Part shown: positions 7,245 through 9,722 of the stretch, piece after piece
How positions within the stretch are numbered: position 1 is the stretch's first letter
How the letters are laid out: every line of letters begins with the position of its first letter
NCBI GenBank assembly: GCA_045643185.1
Contig: JAZUKH010000240.1
Location: 1-9,722, forward strand
Origin: RGIG464 sp045643185
GTDB taxonomy: Bacteria > Myxococcota_A > Bradymonadia > UBA4248
DNA: 9,722 bases
Direction: 5' to 3'
The notes under the pieces: generated by a model
The model's input: the letters and a program-made list of their open reading frames with translations, nothing else
Database searches by the model: none
What the model was told of the DNA's origin: nothing
Position numbers and translations under genes: made by a program

Positions 7245-7991
7245 CTAGTTTTGATTGGTGGTGTCGTCCTGATCTGGAACTAATTCCTCGGTGTCGAAGT
7301 TAAAATCTTCTGCAGAGCGGAACGTCCATGTGCAGCGCGTCGCATTGACGCTGCGGCCGTCTTGTTTAAGGTCGTAGACGAGTGTTCGGGAACCGTCTTC
7401 ATTTTGAGTGAGTTTTGGCTCAAACAACTCGGCAGTCCAAATTCTCGGCTCGACGTGTTCGGTCACCAGCATATCACGCGTGCCGCAGTGGAAGCCATAC
7501 ATCATGCGGGCTAACGTATCGGCGTCAAGCGCCGTATTCATGATATTGATGTGTTTGAGGAACTGTTTGACGGCTTCCATATCGTTTTTTTCGATAATGG
7601 TGCCTTGGGTATTCACGACGTATGTGGGGTGAAGCTCACGTTCGAGGCCCGCTTGCATAAAGTAGTAGGGCGAGGCCGGGATCGTTGTAAAGCGTAGCCG
7701 TGTGCATTTGCCCAGTTTGTCATTGATCCAGTCGTAGAGCATCATGCAGGCCTGTTTGGCTTCTTTTTTATCGGCGTTCCAGTTTGGGATATATGAGGCG
7801 TCATCAAGGGCTTCACGACAAGTTGAGTTAGTGAATAAAAACATAGATGAGGATCCTGACTTGGATTGTGCGTTATTTGTGGCGTTCTGGGTCGAGTCAG
7901 CTTCGGTGTTGCCTGTGCTGCAAGCGGTGCAGAAGCTGAAAATGGCGACGGCGAGCGTGAGCGCGCAGATGCGTGTCAATTGAGTTTTCAT
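7245..7991 (-). CDS. Predicted lipoprotein with conserved-looking cysteines, unknown function
   Basis: This 248-residue protein matches no family I know. The N terminus is a lipoprotein signal: basic start, hydrophobic core LTLAVAIFSF (11-20), then CTAC with the lipidated residue most likely Cys24. The residue at -3 is Cys rather than the usual Leu/Val/Ile, so the lipobox is atypical. Residues 25-50 are a Ser/Thr/Asn/Gln-rich linker. The folded part (about 52-225) has five cysteines (58, 82, 96, 169, 220), enough for disulfide bonds in the periplasm. The C terminus (230-248) is acidic. After lipidation it should sit in the inner or outer membrane. It precedes the ATPase gene by 47 bases on the same strand, so the two may form an operon. 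No ribosome site is evident before the ATG, but this Met is the only one that gives a signal peptide. Confidence 0.87.
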   Translation of the reverse strand: MKTQLTRICALTLAVAIFSFCTACSTGNTEADSTQNATNNAQSKSGSSSMFLFTNSTCREALDDASYIPNWNADKKEAKQACMMLYDWINDKLGKCTRLRFTTIPASPYYFMQAGLERELHPTYVVNTQGTIIEKNDMEAVKQFLKHINIMNTALDADTLARMMYGFHCGTRDMLVTEHVEPRIWTAELFEPKLTQNEDGSRTLVYDLKQDGRSVNATRCTWTFRSAEDFNFDTEELVPDQDDTTNQN

Positions 7992-8218
7992 GGTGATACT
8001 TAGGCGTGTTGCTTAATTTGTTAGTATGAATAAACGAAATACCACTCAGTTGCGGTATTTACTGATAGGCTCGTACCCATTACGAGTACGCACGAGAGGC
8101 GGCTTCGATGACCACGGTTTCATAATATCAATAACTGTGTCAGAGCTATAGCCGATGCATAATCAACGAGGTGTTTTGTGAACACCTCGTTTTGAAATAT
8201 AGATCTACGAACGAAGCG
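7992..8218. other. Intergenic region with several hairpins before the lipoprotein gene
   Basis: Besides the hairpin at 8165-8191, there is a 7-bp stem AAATACC/GGTATTT (8037-8043 with 8054-8060, 10-base loop) and a 6-bp stem CTCGTA/TACGAG (8070-8075 with 8081-8086). The lipoprotein promoter must lie here or further upstream; CATACT around 8024-8029 on the minus strand is a weak -10 candidate without a good -35. I checked for a tRNA cloverleaf and found none. Confidence 0.4.
8165..8191. terminator. Hairpin after the metalloprotease gene
   Basis: A perfect 11-bp stem (AACGAGGTGTT / AACACCTCGTT) has a 5-base loop and starts 27 bases after the protease stop codon. On the minus strand, the direction of the gene, the tail is only GTTGATTATG, so termination may be partial. 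On the plus strand four Ts follow (8190-8193). A leaky stop would allow some read-through into the lipoprotein and ATPase genes. Confidence 0.65.
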
Positions 8219-9577
8219 CTATTTTGCGTCTTTGACGACAGTGTTTTCGAACCAGGATTTTCGTTGCGATTCGATCTGCGCGCGTCCGGTTTCGTCGCTC
8301 ATGTAATAGGTTGCGTAGAGTTCAGCAAAATCTTCGCCCGGGTCTCGGAACTGGTAGCGGCTGTTCTTTTTGACATCCGTTCTGGCAGTATTTTTGTAGA
8401 GCCACCACGAATCGTTTCCATAACCCTGGTGGATCTGGTTAGTTTCGAGTTCTGGGAAACACTCGTACATCCAGGGATCTTTATTTGCAAAACCTCGTCC
8501 GAGGTGTTTGAAGAGGTTACTGGATTTGATGAGCGCGACCTTAGCATCGTTTGCGGCTTTTTGATCGGCTTTTTCCTGCGCGACCGTATCGTCATCTCTG
8601 AAAAGATTGACGAAGAATTTTCCAACCGTTGTGAAAATGCCGTCTTTGTATTCATCTTCGAGCATTTTCTGGTATTTGTTGGTATCGGTGACTTCACGAC
8701 TGACGATCTTTTGCGCGACGTCCGTTGCGATCTCTTTGTCATCGCTGTTTAATCCCGTCGGCAGCGGATCTTTGAGGTTGTCGACGACGGTTTGGACGAT
8801 GTCTTTTGAACGTTTGTGTTCTTCCCAGCCGGCGATCTTGAGGAAGTCGGCGCTACGCGAGTATTTGTAGCCCTTGTCAGCAACGTGGCCCATTTCGTGG
8901 GCGAGTGTGGTGTCGAAGATGGTCATGCCATACATGGTGTCGCCGCGGTCCGCGTAGTCGCCGGATTCGGTTCTTCCAATGTTGTTCTCGTTGTAGGCGA
9001 TGTTGATCCTGTTGGAGTTGAGTGTGACGCCGGAAGGACAGTTGTTGCTCAGGCTATCGGTCGAGAGGTAGATGAGGCGTTTGACGTGGTCTTCGGGCAA
9101 AGCCATCATGACTTTGTAGACTTCTTTAAGCCCGTTTGGCCCCCATTTCTTTTCATCGTCATCACACAGGAATTTAGCGATGATCTTGTTGATCAGCCCG
9201 GCATCGCCTGTGCCGACGTAAAAGCCAAAACGGTTGCCTACGAATTTGTAGAGAAGATCCTGGTCAGACGTGCTTTCGTAGAGGTCGTCAAGGATCTGGT
9301 TGATCGCCGCCGAGTTGCCATTTTTTGAACAGGCCCCGAAGATCGCGTCCATGTAGTTTGATTTTCCAACGACGTAGCTTCGAACCGACTCGTCGGAGGT
9401 GATGATGGCTGAAATTTCGGTCCAGCTGGGTTTGGACTGGGCAAAGAGCTCGTCAAGTTTTTCTTGATTGCTTTTCTCGGTCGTCGTGTCGTCGGTCTGC
9501 TGCGTCGGCTGCGTAGCTGGAGCCGGTTGGACGGTGGTATCTGCGGTCTTTTGAGCAGATTTTTGTAAAACGGTCAT
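8219..9577 (-). CDS. Lethal-factor-like zinc metalloprotease without signal peptide
   Basis: This 452-residue protein is a putative gluzincin protease. The zinc-binding motif is HEMGH (227-231, catalytic Glu228), followed by VAD. The likely third ligand is Glu415 in EDFAE (415-419), followed by LYATYYMSDE. Tyr408 lies 7 residues before Glu415, and a second Glu lies 4 after it. In anthrax lethal factor the same spacing separates Tyr728, ligand Glu735 and Glu739. About 184 residues separate HExxH from the ligand, against about 45 in lethal factor, so there is a large insertion (roughly 250-405). Residues 1-40 are a Thr/Gln/Pro-rich disordered stretch with no signal peptide; 41-175 are helical. 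I chose ATG 9577 because AAAGGAG(C) lies 9-10 bases upstream; the in-frame ATG at 9616 has no ribosome site. An injected effector or toxin is an inference; a cytosolic housekeeping protease is the alternative. Confidence 0.9.
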   Translation of the reverse strand: MTVLQKSAQKTADTTVQPAPATQPTQQTDDTTTEKSNQEKLDELFAQSKPSWTEISAIITSDESVRSYVVGKSNYMDAIFGACSKNGNSAAINQILDDLYESTSDQDLLYKFVGNRFGFYVGTGDAGLINKIIAKFLCDDDEKKWGPNGLKEVYKVMMALPEDHVKRLIYLSTDSLSNNCPSGVTLNSNRINIAYNENNIGRTESGDYADRGDTMYGMTIFDTTLAHEMGHVADKGYKYSRSADFLKIAGWEEHKRSKDIVQTVVDNLKDPLPTGLNSDDKEIATDVAQKIVSREVTDTNKYQKMLEDEYKDGIFTTVGKFFVNLFRDDDTVAQEKADQKAANDAKVALIKSSNLFKHLGRGFANKDPWMYECFPELETNQIHQGYGNDSWWLYKNTARTDVKKNSRYQFRDPGEDFAELYATYYMSDETGRAQIESQRKSWFENTVVKDAK

Positions 9578-9586
9578 AGTTGGGAT

Positions 9587-9594
9587 GCTCCTTT
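9587..9594 (-). promoter_or_regulatory. Shine-Dalgarno that fixes the protease start
   Basis: AAAGGAGC on the minus strand is correctly placed for ATG 9577. It lies inside the reading frame of the longer form that would start at 9616, which argues that the first 13 residues of that longer form are not translated. Confidence 0.85.
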
Positions 9595-9637
9595 CGATAA
9601 ACTTGAGGTGCGTCACTAAAAAAAAAAGCGACTATTT

Positions 9638-9643
9638 ATTATA
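9638..9643 (-). promoter_or_regulatory. Extended -10 promoter of the protease gene
   Basis: The minus strand reads TGG-TATAAT, a perfect -10 hexamer with an extended TGn element. The -35 region (TTTTAT, 17 bases upstream) is poor, which fits an extended -10 promoter. The transcript would start about 9631, giving a leader of about 50 bases with a T10 run (9608-9617) and the ribosome site. Confidence 0.7.
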
Positions 9644-9684
9644 CCATAATTAGTCGAGTAATAAAATGGTTTGAAATCATTAAA

Positions 9685-9722
9685 GGGCCCCGCCAGGCGA
9701 AGGGGTAGCGGCGTATTGGCGA
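9685..9722. repeat. Second copy of the palindromic interspersed element, cut by the window edge
   Basis: These 38 bases are identical to 1231-1268 and in the same orientation. The element presumably continues beyond the window into its palindromic core. GTTTGAAAT precedes both copies, adjacent at 1222-1230 and 7 bases away at 9669-9677, which may be chance or an insertion-site preference. Confidence 0.85.

Noticed and set aside
8040..8130. tRNA-like stretch with GC stems and a TTCGA string
   Set aside because: No set of four arms with standard spacing can be formed, and there is no acceptor stem.
4990..9577. Complete contractile injection system locus
   Set aside because: Only the ATPase type and a possible effector are present; no sheath, tube, baseplate, spike or cap protein is encoded in the window.
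1231..9722. CRISPR array from the two exact repeats
   Set aside because: There are only two copies 8.45 kb apart, the element has a long internal palindrome, and no spacers or cas genes are present.

Overview
The window appears to be a bacterial chromosomal segment with about 50% GC. It carries six well-supported protein genes, no tRNA or rRNA that I can recognise, and one dispersed palindromic repeat family. The host is Gram-negative: one protein ends in an outer-membrane beta-barrel, one is a predicted lipoprotein, and one is a Sec-exported, membrane-anchored Pro/His-rich protein. The mix of barrel fusions, low-complexity secreted proteins and a winged-helix/AAA ATPase of the injection-system type suggests a member of the Myxococcota/Bradymonadota (former Deltaproteobacteria). 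That placement is a low-confidence inference.

Layout. Positions 1-335 hold no gene I can support, but contain a strong hairpin (133-159) and a folded leader just upstream of rsmI. rsmI (336-1202, +) is the only housekeeping gene. A palindromic interspersed element (about 1231-1347) separates it from a large secreted protein (1435-3915, +) with a propeller-like N-terminal part and a C-terminal beta-barrel. A bidirectional terminator (3988-4024) divides the plus-strand half from the minus-strand half. The minus strand carries, in order of transcription from the right edge: a cytosolic-looking zinc metalloprotease resembling anthrax lethal factor at its active site (9577-8219), a Cys-containing lipoprotein (7991-7245), a winged-helix double-AAA ATPase (7197-4990), and a Pro/Gly/His-rich membrane protein (4720-4070). 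A second copy of the dispersed repeat begins at 9685 and runs off the window edge.

How the genes may work together. rsmI is independent of the rest. The ATPase belongs, by architecture, to the type found next to extracellular contractile injection systems. The protease has a disordered N terminus and no signal peptide, as an injected effector would. No sheath, tube, baseplate or spike gene is present, so a shared injection system is a hypothesis based on adjacency and orientation only. The lipoprotein and ATPase genes are 47 bases apart and could be co-transcribed. The protease has its own extended -10 promoter and Shine-Dalgarno site.
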